From Prevotella sp. (GTDB taxonomy: Bacteria > Bacteroidota > Bacteroidia > Bacteroidales > Bacteroidaceae): DNA of 53,419 nucleotides. The stretch is from positions 1 through 53,419 of the forward strand of contig JAGAPR010000095.1 in the NCBI GenBank assembly GCA_017623155.1, given 5' to 3'. Shown here one piece after another: positions 16,143 to 24,995 of the stretch. How positions within the stretch are numbered: position 1 is the first letter of the stretch; each line of letters opens with the position of its first letter. Below the pieces are notes generated by a model. That model did no database searches, had not been told where the DNA came from, and worked only from the letters and a program-made list of their open reading frames with translations. Both the position numbers and the translations under genes were made by a program.

Positions 16143-18104
16143 CTAAAAAATTCTGTCAATATCCACAGATATGCCCACGCTGACGGTGGTTCCTGTGGTC
16201 ACGGGCGATTTGCAGTAATAATATTCGGGCACATAATCCAGCAGATTATCCACCGTCAATGAGAGACGGCAGGCATCGAAAAGGCGATGCGAGGCCGTCA
16301 GTTTCCAGATGGCATAGCCCGGATAATGGCGGTCGACGGTCTCCTCGAGCGATGCCAGCGAGTACTCCATGCAGTCGGCAGAAGAGAGCATTCTCCCCGA
16401 TAGAGAAACGTTCGTCACTTGCCCTGCACGCCATTTCCTGTCATAGTCTATCCTCACCGTGGCCGCATGGGGGCGCGTGGAAAGTCCCACCGGCAGCCCG
16501 TCTTTTACGCTTTCGTGCGTGTATGCGTAGCCCACGTGTGCGGAAATGCCGCACTGATAGCGTGCCGACACATCGGCTTCAACGCCCGATATGCGCATGG
16601 CCGACATATTTATATATGTCTGTCCGCCGAGTGCGGTGTTCCATGCCGTACTTATCCTGTTGTCGACAAAGTTGCAGAAGCCGGTGACGGTGACGTTATA
16701 TCGGCCGCGTGTGTACTCGGCCGAGAGTTGCAGGTTGTTGCTTGTCTCCGGACGCAGGTCCTTATTGCCGTAAATCATGAATATTCCGGCCATGTCGTAG
16801 TCCATAAACATCTCTTTGAGAGACGGTGCACGGAAGCCGTCGGAATAGGAAGCGCGCAACGAAAGACGCGGAAACCTGTACATCAATCCCACTTTCGGCG
16901 ACACGTGACGAACGTTCGAGGCCGAGTAATAGTCGAAGCGCAAACCGCCTATCACGCTAAACCGATTTGTCACCGCCCAATCCATCTGCGCGAAAGCATC
17001 GATGTTATACAGGCTCTTCGATCCGTTGCTCTCAAACTGGTATGTCATGAGATAGTCTGACAGCCAGTCGCCACCCACGGTCAGCGTTGTGTTTTCGGCA
17101 AACGAGTGGCTGAACAGTGCTCGCACGGCATGCCGGCGGTTGCTGTAATTACGGTCGTCTGCGCCCGTCTTCACCGTATACACGCTCTTGTCGTATTGGT
17201 CGTAGCCATAGCTCAGTTCGATATTGTCACCCGGCGAAACGCGCCATTCGGCTTTCACTCCGCCCGAATATCCCCGATAGCGGTCTTTAATGCTTTGCAG
17301 CGTGTTGCGCTCACGAAAGAAATATCCGCCGCGCATGGTGATTGTGATGTCTTCGGCCGGCGTGAGCGACAGGCGTTCCTTCACGTTCCATGTGGTGTTA
17401 CCCTCGATGGTATTGAAATCGCCGGCCGTGATTTGTCCCGGTTTCAAGAGGCTGATATCGTCTATTGCCGTGTGCTGTACGGTGGTGACGCTGCTCACCG
17501 TCCCGGCCTTCACCCCGAGCAGTCCGCCGAGCCGATATTCGCCGTGCGCTCCATATCGGCCGTTGACGTTTGCCTCCCACTTGCGGCGGCTGCTTTTGCT
17601 GATGATATTCACCACCCCGCCAACGGCGGCCGAGCCGTAAAGCGACGAAGCCGCACCCTTTACAATCTCTATCCGCTCGATGCTTTGCAGGTCGATGCGC
17701 GAGTAGTCGATGTTGTCTATCGTCTCGCCGGCCATTCGCTCGCCGTCTATCAGAAACAGCACTCCGTTGCCTCCGAAGCCCTGCATGTCGAGCGTTGTCT
17801 GCCTGTTCATGGAAAAAGAAAACTCCATGCCCGGCATTTCCTGTTGCAGAAGGTCCTGTATGTCGGCGGCATTGCGCTTCTCTATGTCGGCAGCCGTGAT
17901 AACGCGGGTGACGATGGGCACGTCTTTCAGTGTCTTCGGCGTGCGCGTTCCGGTGACAACCACCGTGCAGAGAGATACTGAATCGCTCACCACGACTTCC
18001 TGCGAACCGGCAACGGCATCACGAGGCACATTATCCGCCACAGAGACGCACGCCGCCGAGAGTGCCAAACATACGACAACCGCTATTCGCTTGCTTACGT
18101 ACAT
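16143..18104 (-). CDS. TonB-dependent outer-membrane receptor (BtuB/FepA-like class)
   Basis: 653 residues: signal peptide (residues 1-23), a TonB-box-like strand around SLCTVVVTGTRTPK, a plug domain (about 50-165) with DVPIVTRVITAADIEKRNA, FLIDGERM and IERIEIVKGAASSLYGSAA, and a 22-strand-type barrel ending in an aromatic residue (DIDRIF). It lacks the N-terminal carboxypeptidase-like extension of SusC proteins, so it belongs to the short siderophore/haem/cobalamin class. The start overlaps the stop of the upstream calycin-like lipoprotein by 1 nt (TAATG). No cobalamin riboswitch was seen. The ligand cannot be read from the sequence; haem, iron chelate or cobalamin are all possible. Confidence 0.88.
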   Translation of the reverse strand: MYVSKRIAVVVCLALSAACVSVADNVPRDAVAGSQEVVVSDSVSLCTVVVTGTRTPKTLKDVPIVTRVITAADIEKRNAADIQDLLQQEMPGMEFSFSMNRQTTLDMQGFGGNGVLFLIDGERMAGETIDNIDYSRIDLQSIERIEIVKGAASSLYGSAAVGGVVNIISKSSRRKWEANVNGRYGAHGEYRLGGLLGVKAGTVSSVTTVQHTAIDDISLLKPGQITAGDFNTIEGNTTWNVKERLSLTPAEDITITMRGGYFFRERNTLQSIKDRYRGYSGGVKAEWRVSPGDNIELSYGYDQYDKSVYTVKTGADDRNYSNRRHAVRALFSHSFAENTTLTVGGDWLSDYLMTYQFESNGSKSLYNIDAFAQMDWAVTNRFSVIGGLRFDYYSASNVRHVSPKVGLMYRFPRLSLRASYSDGFRAPSLKEMFMDYDMAGIFMIYGNKDLRPETSNNLQLSAEYTRGRYNVTVTGFCNFVDNRISTAWNTALGGQTYINMSAMRISGVEADVSARYQCGISAHVGYAYTHESVKDGLPVGLSTRPHAATVRIDYDRKWRAGQVTNVSLSGRMLSSADCMEYSLASLEETVDRHYPGYAIWKLTASHRLFDACRLSLTVDNLLDYVPEYYYCKSPVTTGTTVSVGISVDIDRIF

Positions 18105-18613
18105 TATTTTTCGCCGGCAAATTTAAATACGAGGTCGAAAGGCATCTTGCCCACTTTCATCGAGTATTCGAGCGAAAAACGTCCTCCCGATATCGTTCCC
18201 CCGAGCATGCCCTTGCATTCCAATCCGCCTACTTCGCGGTTTATCACCGCCGGGCCTACGACATACGCCCCGTATCCCGACTTCACCACGGGCACGTTTT
18301 CCAATTCAAAACCCGGTATCACCAACTCGCGACCATTCATTACATACGTTGCCTTGGGCAGCGAGATAACGGCCATACCGTTGTCCTGCGCCGATATTTT
18401 CACCGTCGTGTCAAACGGAGGTATCGCAATCGACGGTTGCGCGGGCACGCTCATGTTCATCACTCCGGCATATTCGCCCTGCACGTCGCCGGCTACATAG
18501 CTTACATCGCCGCCATTGTCATCGTCACTGCAAGCAGTCGTCATCACACTCATGGCCGTCATCATCACGACCATAGCCATCAAACTGAAAATCTTTTTCA
18601 TTGTCTTATTCAT
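18104..18613 (-). CDS. Calycin-like beta-barrel lipoprotein
   Basis: 169 residues. Signal peptide with lipobox MTTAC (Cys28), acid spacer SDDDNGGD, then a single ~130-residue beta domain (GEYAGVMNMSVPAQPS, VIPGFELENV, CKGMLGGTISGGRFSLEY) that matches the calycin-like Bacteroidota family. These are often encoded beside TonB receptors and thought to act as surface ligand-binding partners. It is the first gene of the operon; start codon ATG 18613 or the in-frame ATG at 18601 (MKKIFSLM). Its stop overlaps the receptor's start. Ligand capture for the receptor is inferred from context. Confidence 0.7.
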   Translation of the reverse strand: MNKTMKKIFSLMAMVVMMTAMSVMTTACSDDDNGGDVSYVAGDVQGEYAGVMNMSVPAQPSIAIPPFDTTVKISAQDNGMAVISLPKATYVMNGRELVIPGFELENVPVVKSGYGAYVVGPAVINREVGGLECKGMLGGTISGGRFSLEYSMKVGKMPFDLVFKFAGEK

Positions 18614-18644
18614 TTTATCATTCGCTTTTTTTATTTTCCGGGTG

Positions 18645-18675
18645 CAAAATTAAGGCAAATACCCGACCGCCGCAA
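18645..18675 (-). promoter_or_regulatory. Promoter of the calycin/TonB receptor operon
   Basis: On the minus strand TTG (18675-18673), 20 bp, then TAATTTTG (18652-18645), a good -33/-7 match. The start point would be about 18638, 25 nt before ATG 18613. Confidence 0.7.
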
Positions 18676-18743
18676 TACTTAAAAATTATGATTTTCGAGT
18701 GTCGGCGAACGTCATCTCACAATTTAGAATTGATATTCTAAAA

Positions 18744-18816
18744 ATGTTACGCGGCCGTAGTAACGATGTGACTCGAAGCAAGTCACAATGTTACGGCGGC
18801 TATGTAACGATGTGAC
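18744..18816. repeat. Two 29-bp direct repeats, each a GTTAC/GTAAC dyad, around a GTGACT/AGTCAC hairpin
   Basis: ATGTTAC...GTAACGATGTGAC occurs at 18744-18772 and 18788-18816, with mismatches only in the central G/C-rich spacer. Between and overlapping them GTGACT (18768-18773) faces AGTCAC (18781-18786). A further GTAACATTT follows at 18836. They lie between two divergent promoters (18645-18675 minus and 18972-19002 plus). Nothing else recognisable lies in the 18676-18971 gap. Confidence 0.6.
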
Positions 18817-18971
18817 AACGGCCGGGTAACATTTCACTTGCCCGGACAGCAATACGAGTAAACAGTTGAAATTCAGCCTGACTACTACCCCAAAGTATGC
18901 TTTGACCGCTCCGAGAAAGGTATGAATGGACTTGTTTTATTTTTTTATTAGGTTATTTAACCACTCGATGC

Positions 18972-19002
18972 TTGGTGACAAACAAATTATATCGTATCTT
19001 TG
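18972..19002 (+). promoter_or_regulatory. trxA promoter
   Basis: TTG (18972-18974), 20 bp, then TATCTTTG (18995-19002). The start point would be near 19009, about 34 nt before trxA. Confidence 0.75.
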
Positions 19003-19042
19003 CATCATTGACAAAAATAAGAAACACTAAAAAGATAAGATT

Positions 19043-19357
19043 ATGGAAGTAAAGATTACTAATGAAAATTTCGAGACATTGAAGAACGGCGAGCAACCGT
19101 TCGTAGTAGACTTCTGGGCAACATGGTGCGGACCGTGCCGAATGATTGCACCCATAGTATCCGAGTTGGCCGATGAATACGACGGCAAAATCACCGTGGG
19201 CAAATGCGACGTGGAAGAAAACGACGACGTGGCCGCCGAATTCGGCATTCGCAACATCCCCACACTGCTGTTCTTCAAGAACGGTCAGTTGGTGGACAAG
19301 CTCGTGGGAGCAGCCTCAAAAGAGAAGATTAACGAGAAAATGCAAGCACTGCTCTGA
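19043..19357 (+). CDS. trxA: Thioredoxin
   Basis: 104 residues, the normal size for thioredoxin. The redox motif WATWCGPCRM places the cysteines at 29 and 32, and the cis-proline lies in IRNIPTLLFF at about 75. No signal peptide, so the protein is cytoplasmic and reduces protein disulfides using thioredoxin reductase. It has its own promoter and is followed after 2 nt by a small acidic protein on the same transcript. Confidence 0.95.
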   Translation: MEVKITNENFETLKNGEQPFVVDFWATWCGPCRMIAPIVSELADEYDGKITVGKCDVEENDDVAAEFGIRNIPTLLFFKNGQLVDKLVGAASKEKINEKMQALL

Positions 19358-19359
19358 TT

Positions 19360-19689
19360 ATGGCCGATATTGAAGAAGAGTTGCGGATGGACGATGAGGA
19401 GAACGCACGCGAGGCGGAATTTATCCTCAACAACCTGCCGTCGGAGATAAAAGACAAGTTCTCTACCGACGATATTCTGTATATGATGGACGCCATCGTG
19501 GAGTATTACTACACCAGCGGAGTGCTCGACGGCAACGGCGACAGCGACGGATACATCGATATCGACCTGCAAAAAGTGGCGGAATACGTCTGCAAAAAAG
19601 CTGAAGAAGACAAGCGGGGAATATACGATCCGAACGAAATCTTCTTCGTGGCACAGGCTGACCTCGACTTTCAAGAGGCAGAAGAATGA
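19360..19689 (+). CDS. Small acidic conserved protein downstream of trxA
   Basis: 109 residues with no signal or membrane segment and a strongly acidic composition (MADIEEELRMDDEENAREAE at the N-terminus, DLDFQEAEE at the end). Predicted mainly helical; I do not recognise a named domain. It begins 2 nt after the trxA stop and ends before a terminator, so it is translated from the trxA mRNA. A soluble cytoplasmic role connected with thioredoxin is possible by context only. Use of codons matches neighbouring core genes. Confidence 0.7.
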   Translation: MADIEEELRMDDEENAREAEFILNNLPSEIKDKFSTDDILYMMDAIVEYYYTSGVLDGNGDSDGYIDIDLQKVAEYVCKKAEEDKRGIYDPNEIFFVAQADLDFQEAEE

Positions 19690-19707
19690 TTTGATGATAA
19701 TATCAGC

Positions 19708-19748
19708 AAAAACGGGAATGAGAGCAAGCAACTCACATTCCCGTTTTT
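19708..19748 (+). terminator. Terminator of the trxA transcript
   Basis: AAAACGGGAATG and CATTCCCGTTTT form the arms of a hairpin with a 16-nt loop, followed by TT. The symmetrical A/T ends may allow termination from the right as well. Confidence 0.75.
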
Positions 19749-19807
19749 AACAACACCTTGCGGGTGTATCATGCCGATAAATAAAAACCGCCTTTAAACG
19801 AACAGCT

Positions 19808-19900
19808 ATGGACAAAAATATAACTTAACCGAGTGCGACGCGCTGAAAGACAAACTCGCGGGCCTGCGGCCTTTACCCAAAGAGGCTATGAGAAAAGATG
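19808..19900 (+). pseudogene. Relic of a Fic-family N-terminus (tentative)
   Basis: ATG 19808 opens MDKNIT and stops at TAA 19826; skipping one base restores TECDALKDKLAGLRPLPKEA and then MRKD up to about 19900, where the sequence runs into the 3' end of the convergent tsaE. The pattern 'L..LR(P)LP.EA...' is like the segment preceding the inhibitory helix in Fic AMPylator proteins of Bacteroidota. The rest of such a gene is absent. It appears to be a frameshifted, 3'-deleted remnant, but the family call rests on about 25 residues and may be wrong. Confidence 0.35.
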
Positions 19901-19925
19901 TAATCTCCACCTTTTTTATGGCAGA

Positions 19926-20342
19926 TTATCTCCTTACTTTCACTACTCTTCCGTCGTCATGCTCTTCGATATCCACTCTGAGAGCATCGTCGGGCAACAG
20001 TTCTTCTATCAGTTCGGGCCACTCGATGAAACAAAGGGCACCACTGTAAAAGTAGTCTTCATAGCCCATGTCATACACTTCGTCGAGCTTCTTGATGCGA
20101 TAGAAATCGAAATGATATATCAGTTCGTCGGTAGTGTCGCTGCGGTATTCGTTTACGATGGCAAAAGTGGGCGACGTTATCACGTCGCTTACGCCGAGTT
20201 CCTCGCACACGGCCTTGACGAATGTCGTCTTGCCGGCACCCATCTTTCCGTATAAAGCAATCACGGTACTGTCGCCGAGTGCGGCAATAAACTCGCGAGC
20301 CGCCTCACGGATATGTTCCAAATCGTTTATTCTTATTTCCAT
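19926..20342 (-). CDS. tsaE: tRNA threonylcarbamoyladenosine biosynthesis ATPase TsaE
   Basis: 138 residues. Walker A is [11 protein letters not shown] (32-41), followed by [10 protein letters not shown] (switch region) and a Walker-B-like region; [13 protein letters not shown] near the C-terminus is the family's conserved tail. TsaE hydrolyses ATP to reset the TsaB-TsaD-TsaE complex, which adds threonylcarbamoyl to A37 of tRNAs reading ANN codons. It is the last gene of the aroA-porW-porX run, 32 nt after the porX stop. Confidence 0.92.
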   Translation of the reverse strand: MEIRINDLEHIREAAREFIAALGDSTVIALYGKMGAGKTTFVKAVCEELGVSDVITSPTFAIVNEYRSDTTDELIYHFDFYRIKKLDEVYDMGYEDYFYSGALCFIEWPELIEELLPDDALRVDIEEHDDGRVVKVRR

Positions 20343-20374
20343 TTGAGTATTTTATAAGTTCAGGTTTTCACATC

Positions 20375-21943
20375 TCACCGTTTTCTACCCGTCATCGTCA
20401 CCACCGGAATAATCATCTCTTCCATGGATATTCCGCCGTGCTGGAACGTGTTTTTATAGTAAGACACGTAGTAATTATAGTTATTGGGATACGCGAAAAA
20501 TGAGTCGCCCGTGGCAAAAACATAGCTCGTGCTCAGATTGGGAGCGGGCAACAAGGCACGCTTCGGGTCTTTTATGACAAACAAGTCCTTGTTGTCGTAT
20601 GCAAGGTTTTTGCCGAGTTTGTAGCGCAAATTGGTGTTTGTGTTGCGGTCGCCCACTATCTTCACAGGCTTGTCGGTGCGTATCGAGCCGTGGTCGGTGG
20701 TGACAATAACCTTATAATCGGTCTGCGACAGCAATCGGAAGAGTTCGGAAATGACCGAATGCCGGAACCAGCTGAGTGTTATACTGCGATATGCCGACTC
20801 GTTGTTTGCCAACTCTCTCACCATCTTCGACTCTGTGCGGGCATGGCTGAGCATGTCAATGAAGTTGAACACCACTACATTCAAGTCGTTGCGTTCCAAA
20901 TTTTTGAACTGCTGCATGAACTTTTCCGCACCCGCGGAGTCATTTATTTTATGATAAGAATAGGTGTTATGACGACGATAACGCTCCAATTGCGTACCGA
21001 TAAGCGGGTCTTCATTGAGGTTCTTCCCCTCCTCTTCATCCTCGTCGACCCACAGTTCGGGGAACATTTCAGCTATCTTGTTCGGCATGAGTCCGCTGAA
21101 AATGGCGTTGCGGGCATACTGTGTCGCAGTGGGCAGAATGCTGAAATACAGTTCTTCGTCTATATCGAACGCGTCGCCTATCTCGCCGGCTATCATCCGC
21201 CATTGGTCGTAACGGAAATTGTCGAGCACCAAAAGAAAAACCTTTTCGCCCGCATCGAGCAAGGGGAATATCTTGTTTTTAAACAGTTCGGGACTCATCA
21301 TGGGATGCTCTGCACCCTTTGCCGATGGGTTGAGAGCGTCTATCCAGTCGAGATAATTCTTCTTGATAAACTTGGCGAAGCCGTTGTTGGCGTCTTCTTT
21401 CTGCATACAGAGCATCTCTGTCATGTTGCTCGACGTGCCGCTGAGTTCCAATTCCCAATGCACGAGCCTGCGATACAGTTCGATCCAATCGGTATACGTG
21501 CGGCAATCGCCTATCTGCATGGCTATCTGCTGGAAGTTTTGCTGATAGCTGGTTTGCGTCACTTCGGTAACAATTTCCTTGCGGTGGATGTTCTTTTTGA
21601 GTGCGAGCAATATCTGATTTGGGTTCACCGGCTTTATCAGATAGTCGGCAATCTTCGACCCTATGGCCTGATTCATGATATTCTCTTCCTCGCTTTTTGT
21701 TACCATCACCACCGGAACAGTGGGCGATATTTCCTTTATTCGCTGCAATGTTTCCAGTCCGCTGAGTCCGGGCATCATCTCGTCGAGCAGCACGAGGTCG
21801 AAACTGTGCTGCCGACATTGCTCCACCGCGTCGAGACCGTTTGTCACCGTCACTACTTCATAGCCTTTCTTTTCAAGAAAAAGCAAATGTGCCCGCAGCA
21901 ATTCTATCTCATCGTCTGCCCAAAGTAATAATCCGTTGCTCAT
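20375..21943 (-). CDS. porX: PorX: response regulator with PglZ (alkaline-phosphatase-fold) effector domain
   Basis: 522 residues. Receiver domain 1-120 with acidic pair D10/D11, phosphoacceptor D54 (LVLLDEMMPG) and K105 (LIKPVN). A helical linker leads to a PglZ domain (about 225-515) of the alkaline phosphatase superfamily: LLVLDNFRYDQW around D242, LPTATQYARN with the expected nucleophilic Thr around 273-275, FIDMLSHARTES, and TTDHGSI. This is the architecture of PorX (515 residues in Porphyromonas gingivalis), which controls the type IX secretion system and has been reported to hydrolyse oligonucleotides. It overlaps porW by 4 nt (ATGA), an arrangement consistent with joint control of secretion. 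No PorY kinase or SigP is in the window. Confidence 0.9.
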   Translation of the reverse strand: MSNGLLLWADDEIELLRAHLLFLEKKGYEVVTVTNGLDAVEQCRQHSFDLVLLDEMMPGLSGLETLQRIKEISPTVPVVMVTKSEEENIMNQAIGSKIADYLIKPVNPNQILLALKKNIHRKEIVTEVTQTSYQQNFQQIAMQIGDCRTYTDWIELYRRLVHWELELSGTSSNMTEMLCMQKEDANNGFAKFIKKNYLDWIDALNPSAKGAEHPMMSPELFKNKIFPLLDAGEKVFLLVLDNFRYDQWRMIAGEIGDAFDIDEELYFSILPTATQYARNAIFSGLMPNKIAEMFPELWVDEDEEEGKNLNEDPLIGTQLERYRRHNTYSYHKINDSAGAEKFMQQFKNLERNDLNVVVFNFIDMLSHARTESKMVRELANNESAYRSITLSWFRHSVISELFRLLSQTDYKVIVTTDHGSIRTDKPVKIVGDRNTNTNLRYKLGKNLAYDNKDLFVIKDPKRALLPAPNLSTSYVFATGDSFFAYPNNYNYYVSYYKNTFQHGGISMEEMIIPVVTMTGRKR

Positions 21944-24939
21944 CTGTAAAAGTCCTCATCAAAATCGAAACCGCCCGTTTGCGGCTCTTTGTTAGTATTG
22001 TTGTTTGGCGGAAGTCCCATGTCATCGAACGGCATTTCGCCACCCGTGGCGTTCGTGTCTCCGCCGTTTTCATTGTCGGTTGCGGCTCCGCCCGGCTCTT
22101 CTTCCGGTTGTTCTATCTCCTCGGGGATTTCGAGCAGCGACTCGTTGCTGATGGTTAACGGGGCAAACGAACGCTCAAAGAACTGCTCATATTCCACATA
22201 ACTATATTTGGAACCGAGCATTTTCAGGTTTTCTTCGCTTATTATTATGCGCCGACAACCTTTCAATCGTGCTGCCATATCGGCATCGGAATATAGCCGC
22301 CGGGCATATTGCAGGGCCTCGTCATAGTTCAGGAAACCGCTGATTTGCATGCGACTTATCACTCCGTCATCATCCAATACTATATCAAAATTGCGCACAA
22401 GGAAGTTTGAGAAGTTGTATTTCGCCATCTCGTACAACAGTTGGTTGGAATCGATGGAGTCTGGACGGAAAGCGAGAAGGAACACAAATCCGGTGTTTCG
22501 CTCCAAGCTAAGGGTATCAGTGGTTATCGAATCGCTTTCAAGAACAATGCCGCGGCGAGACCAAATATCGCCTATATCAAACTTACCACCATGCAAACGG
22601 CGGCCGGCCTGCACGCCTTTGATAATCATTCCGGCCAGTTCGGTGACTTCACTGTCGGGATACTTCTCAACGACTTCTTTCATTTCGGTCACGCAAGCGG
22701 TGGCATCTCCGTCGTTGAGAAGGCTCAGTCCGTTGATGAAAATAAACTTGGGGCGATTTATCCCGAGCGGGAAACGCTCGGCAGACAGTCTGGCATTGGC
22801 TTTAACCTCGCCATACCTGTCGGCCTTGAAAGCATCATACGTGGCGGCATATAGCGAGTCTTCGATTTTAACACCGAAGCGTGCGTTCTCGGCAAAGTAT
22901 GGGTCGTTGAGCAATACGGTCCACTTGCTTTCGGGATACGTATCGCGCAACATTGCCAGACAGCGCTCAGCCATGACAGAGTCGCCACGTCTTGAATAAA
23001 GAAGAAACAGGTGATACCACGCCTCATCGTTCTTTTCATAGTCGGAATACTGTCCTGTGAGGCGCGTAAGTGCTTTCTCACTGAGTGTGAGATTGTCGAG
23101 TTTGTCCTTGAAAATGACTCCCGAATTGAACAGTCCGTCTTTTATTATGTTGTCGCTTTCAGCCTTTTGCTCGTCAGTAAAAGGTATTTGCGCCATGTAA
23201 TACTCACGGGTATGCGGGTCGGCTGTGGCCGTATCTGCCTCTTGTTCGCCGGCAGTTGTAGTCTGACTGTCGGTGGAAAGCGAGTCTGTTGCTGCCGTTT
23301 CGCCGGTTTCTCCGCTTTCGCCGTCATCCGCTTCCGAGCCAGTCGTCGGTGCAAGACTTACCACCGTGCGGTTTATTCGTTGCCAGTCGTCGGTGTTCTC
23401 ACGCTTTCCCCACAACCGTTGGAAAGCTGTTTTACCTTGATTTACCACCATTGGATTGTAGAAATACCACTGTCCCGACTTGTCGGTAGGTGCCGTCGGC
23501 GTTCGGCCCGGAACATTATTGTTTCCCATCGCGCCCTGTTGCTGCATCTGTTTTTCGGCTTCCGCCTCCTGTGCGGTGCGCTTTTCCTCGCGTTCTTTCT
23601 TCTTCAACGCCTCTATTACGCGGTCGATGGCGGCATTACGCTCGCTCTCCGGCATCTTGGCCAACAGCTGGAGAGAGTCTTGCAGATGCACGGCCTCGGT
23701 GTAAGGCACAAGTTCATCGAGAACTTTCGAACGTTGCGAGAGTTGCTCGTAGTCGTCTCTTTCCTTGTCGAGCAGTCCTATCGCCTCGCCATAACAACGC
23801 TGAGCGTCGGCATATCGCTCCTTTGCCCAATAAATATTTCCGAGTTTCAGCAGCAGAACACCTTTCTCTATACCGCTCCGTGTCGACTTCTCGTTACCTT
23901 TTTCGTAGGCAGAGATTGCGTTGGCCGTATCACGCTCGGCGAGATATATGTTTCCTATCGCATAGTAAACCTGATCGAGATAGTCCTTGTTGTTGTCCGA
24001 AGCGGCCATGCGGCGCAGCCGTCTTATCATCTGTTTCGAACGTCCCGATGCCATTACTTCCGTCTGGGCGATGCGCGCATTGAACTCCAACTCATACGGC
24101 GGGTGCTGTCTCACCACCTTGCGATAAGCCTTATAGGCCGCTTCACGGTTACCGAGTGCTGTTTGCATCTGCCCCATGAGATACCATTGACGGGCACGTT
24201 GCTTGCGGCGGCGCTCGTGTTTTATCACCCGCGAAAGATATTTCACGGCCTCGTCGTACTGCTTGGCGTGGATGTAATAGTCGGCATAGGCATAGTCCCA
24301 ATCCTTTACCGCCCGATAGTGCATCGTGTCGCGCCGCATCTTTGTAATCACGTCTTCGGCATCATAGAGCCAATCCAGCTCGGCATAACTCTTTGCCAGC
24401 CACGCACGGGCAATGCCGTTTATGGCCGGTTGGGTGGAATACAGGCGCGACATGTATGAGAATGTGGCTGCGGCCTCATCGAACTCGCCTTTCTGAAACT
24501 GCGACTTGCCGAGCAGCAGCCATGCTTTCCACAAGAAAGGATTATACTCACGACGGTTGAGCCACTCTATATCTTTGGCTGTCTTGCGGCGGTTTTTGGT
24601 CCATTCCGGCCGCCGTTTGATACTGTGTTGCTTAATTGCTTTCTCCGACTTCTCTATCGCGCGGTCGAATTCGGTCTTGCCGAGGTCGCGACTGGCCTTG
24701 TTCCCCACTGTATAGAGGGGTATCATCTCTGTGAAGTTGTCTTTGTTGCCGTTTTCTTTTGCCAATGCTCCGTCGATGAAAGCCTGACTTCCGTTGTAGT
24801 AAGTGTTGTATCGTGCGTTGAACGAATGCCACCACCGACTCTTGCCGGTGTTTTTCTGCGTGGAACATCCTGCCGCCAACAGCAAGGCCGCGGCGGAAAA
24901 AAGGATGATTATATATCTCGTTCTCAGATGCGTCATCAT
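21940..24939 (-). CDS. porW: PorW/SprE-type TPR lipoprotein of the type IX secretion system
   Basis: 999 residues. Lipoprotein signal with lipobox LLLAAGC (Cys25), then SFNARYNTYYNG, which is characteristic of the PorW/SprE family. TPR-like repeats occupy about residues 130-450 (WLLLGKSQFQKGEFDEAAAT, WYLMGQMQTALGNREAAYKA) and again 620-760, separated by a low-complexity Gln/Gly/Ser/Thr segment (about 470-600). The C-terminus is acidic and disordered, ending GGFDFDEDFYR. PorW is an outer-membrane lipoprotein needed for type IX secretion. The gene precedes porX with a 4-nt overlap and follows a small membrane-protein gene by 56 nt. Confidence 0.87.
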   Translation of the reverse strand: MMTHLRTRYIIILFSAAALLLAAGCSTQKNTGKSRWWHSFNARYNTYYNGSQAFIDGALAKENGNKDNFTEMIPLYTVGNKASRDLGKTEFDRAIEKSEKAIKQHSIKRRPEWTKNRRKTAKDIEWLNRREYNPFLWKAWLLLGKSQFQKGEFDEAAATFSYMSRLYSTQPAINGIARAWLAKSYAELDWLYDAEDVITKMRRDTMHYRAVKDWDYAYADYYIHAKQYDEAVKYLSRVIKHERRRKQRARQWYLMGQMQTALGNREAAYKAYRKVVRQHPPYELEFNARIAQTEVMASGRSKQMIRRLRRMAASDNNKDYLDQVYYAIGNIYLAERDTANAISAYEKGNEKSTRSGIEKGVLLLKLGNIYWAKERYADAQRCYGEAIGLLDKERDDYEQLSQRSKVLDELVPYTEAVHLQDSLQLLAKMPESERNAAIDRVIEALKKKEREEKRTAQEAEAEKQMQQQGAMGNNNVPGRTPTAPTDKSGQWYFYNPMVVNQGKTAFQRLWGKRENTDDWQRINRTVVSLAPTTGSEADDGESGETGETAATDSLSTDSQTTTAGEQEADTATADPHTREYYMAQIPFTDEQKAESDNIIKDGLFNSGVIFKDKLDNLTLSEKALTRLTGQYSDYEKNDEAWYHLFLLYSRRGDSVMAERCLAMLRDTYPESKWTVLLNDPYFAENARFGVKIEDSLYAATYDAFKADRYGEVKANARLSAERFPLGINRPKFIFINGLSLLNDGDATACVTEMKEVVEKYPDSEVTELAGMIIKGVQAGRRLHGGKFDIGDIWSRRGIVLESDSITTDTLSLERNTGFVFLLAFRPDSIDSNQLLYEMAKYNFSNFLVRNFDIVLDDDGVISRMQISGFLNYDEALQYARRLYSDADMAARLKGCRRIIISEENLKMLGSKYSYVEYEQFFERSFAPLTISNESLLEIPEEIEQPEEEPGGAATDNENGGDTNATGGEMPFDDMGLPPNNNTNKEPQTGGFDFDEDFYR

Positions 24940-24995
24940 TATATTAAAACTTCCGATACGCCGTTTTATTGTCTCGCGCGCGGCTTTTCTTCACG

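Noticed and set aside
18614-18743. Cobalamin riboswitch before the TonB receptor
   Set aside because: No B12-box or long structured leader; the transcript leader is only about 25 nt.
20690-21928. 412-codon plus-strand frame opposite porX
   Set aside because: Antisense shadow of porX.
20375-21943. BREX defence gene (PglZ domain)
   Set aside because: The N-terminal receiver domain, size and porW neighbour identify PorX; no other BREX gene is near.
23011-24459. 482-codon plus-strand frame opposite porW
   Set aside because: Shadow of the porW coding strand; composition is low-quality with no motif.
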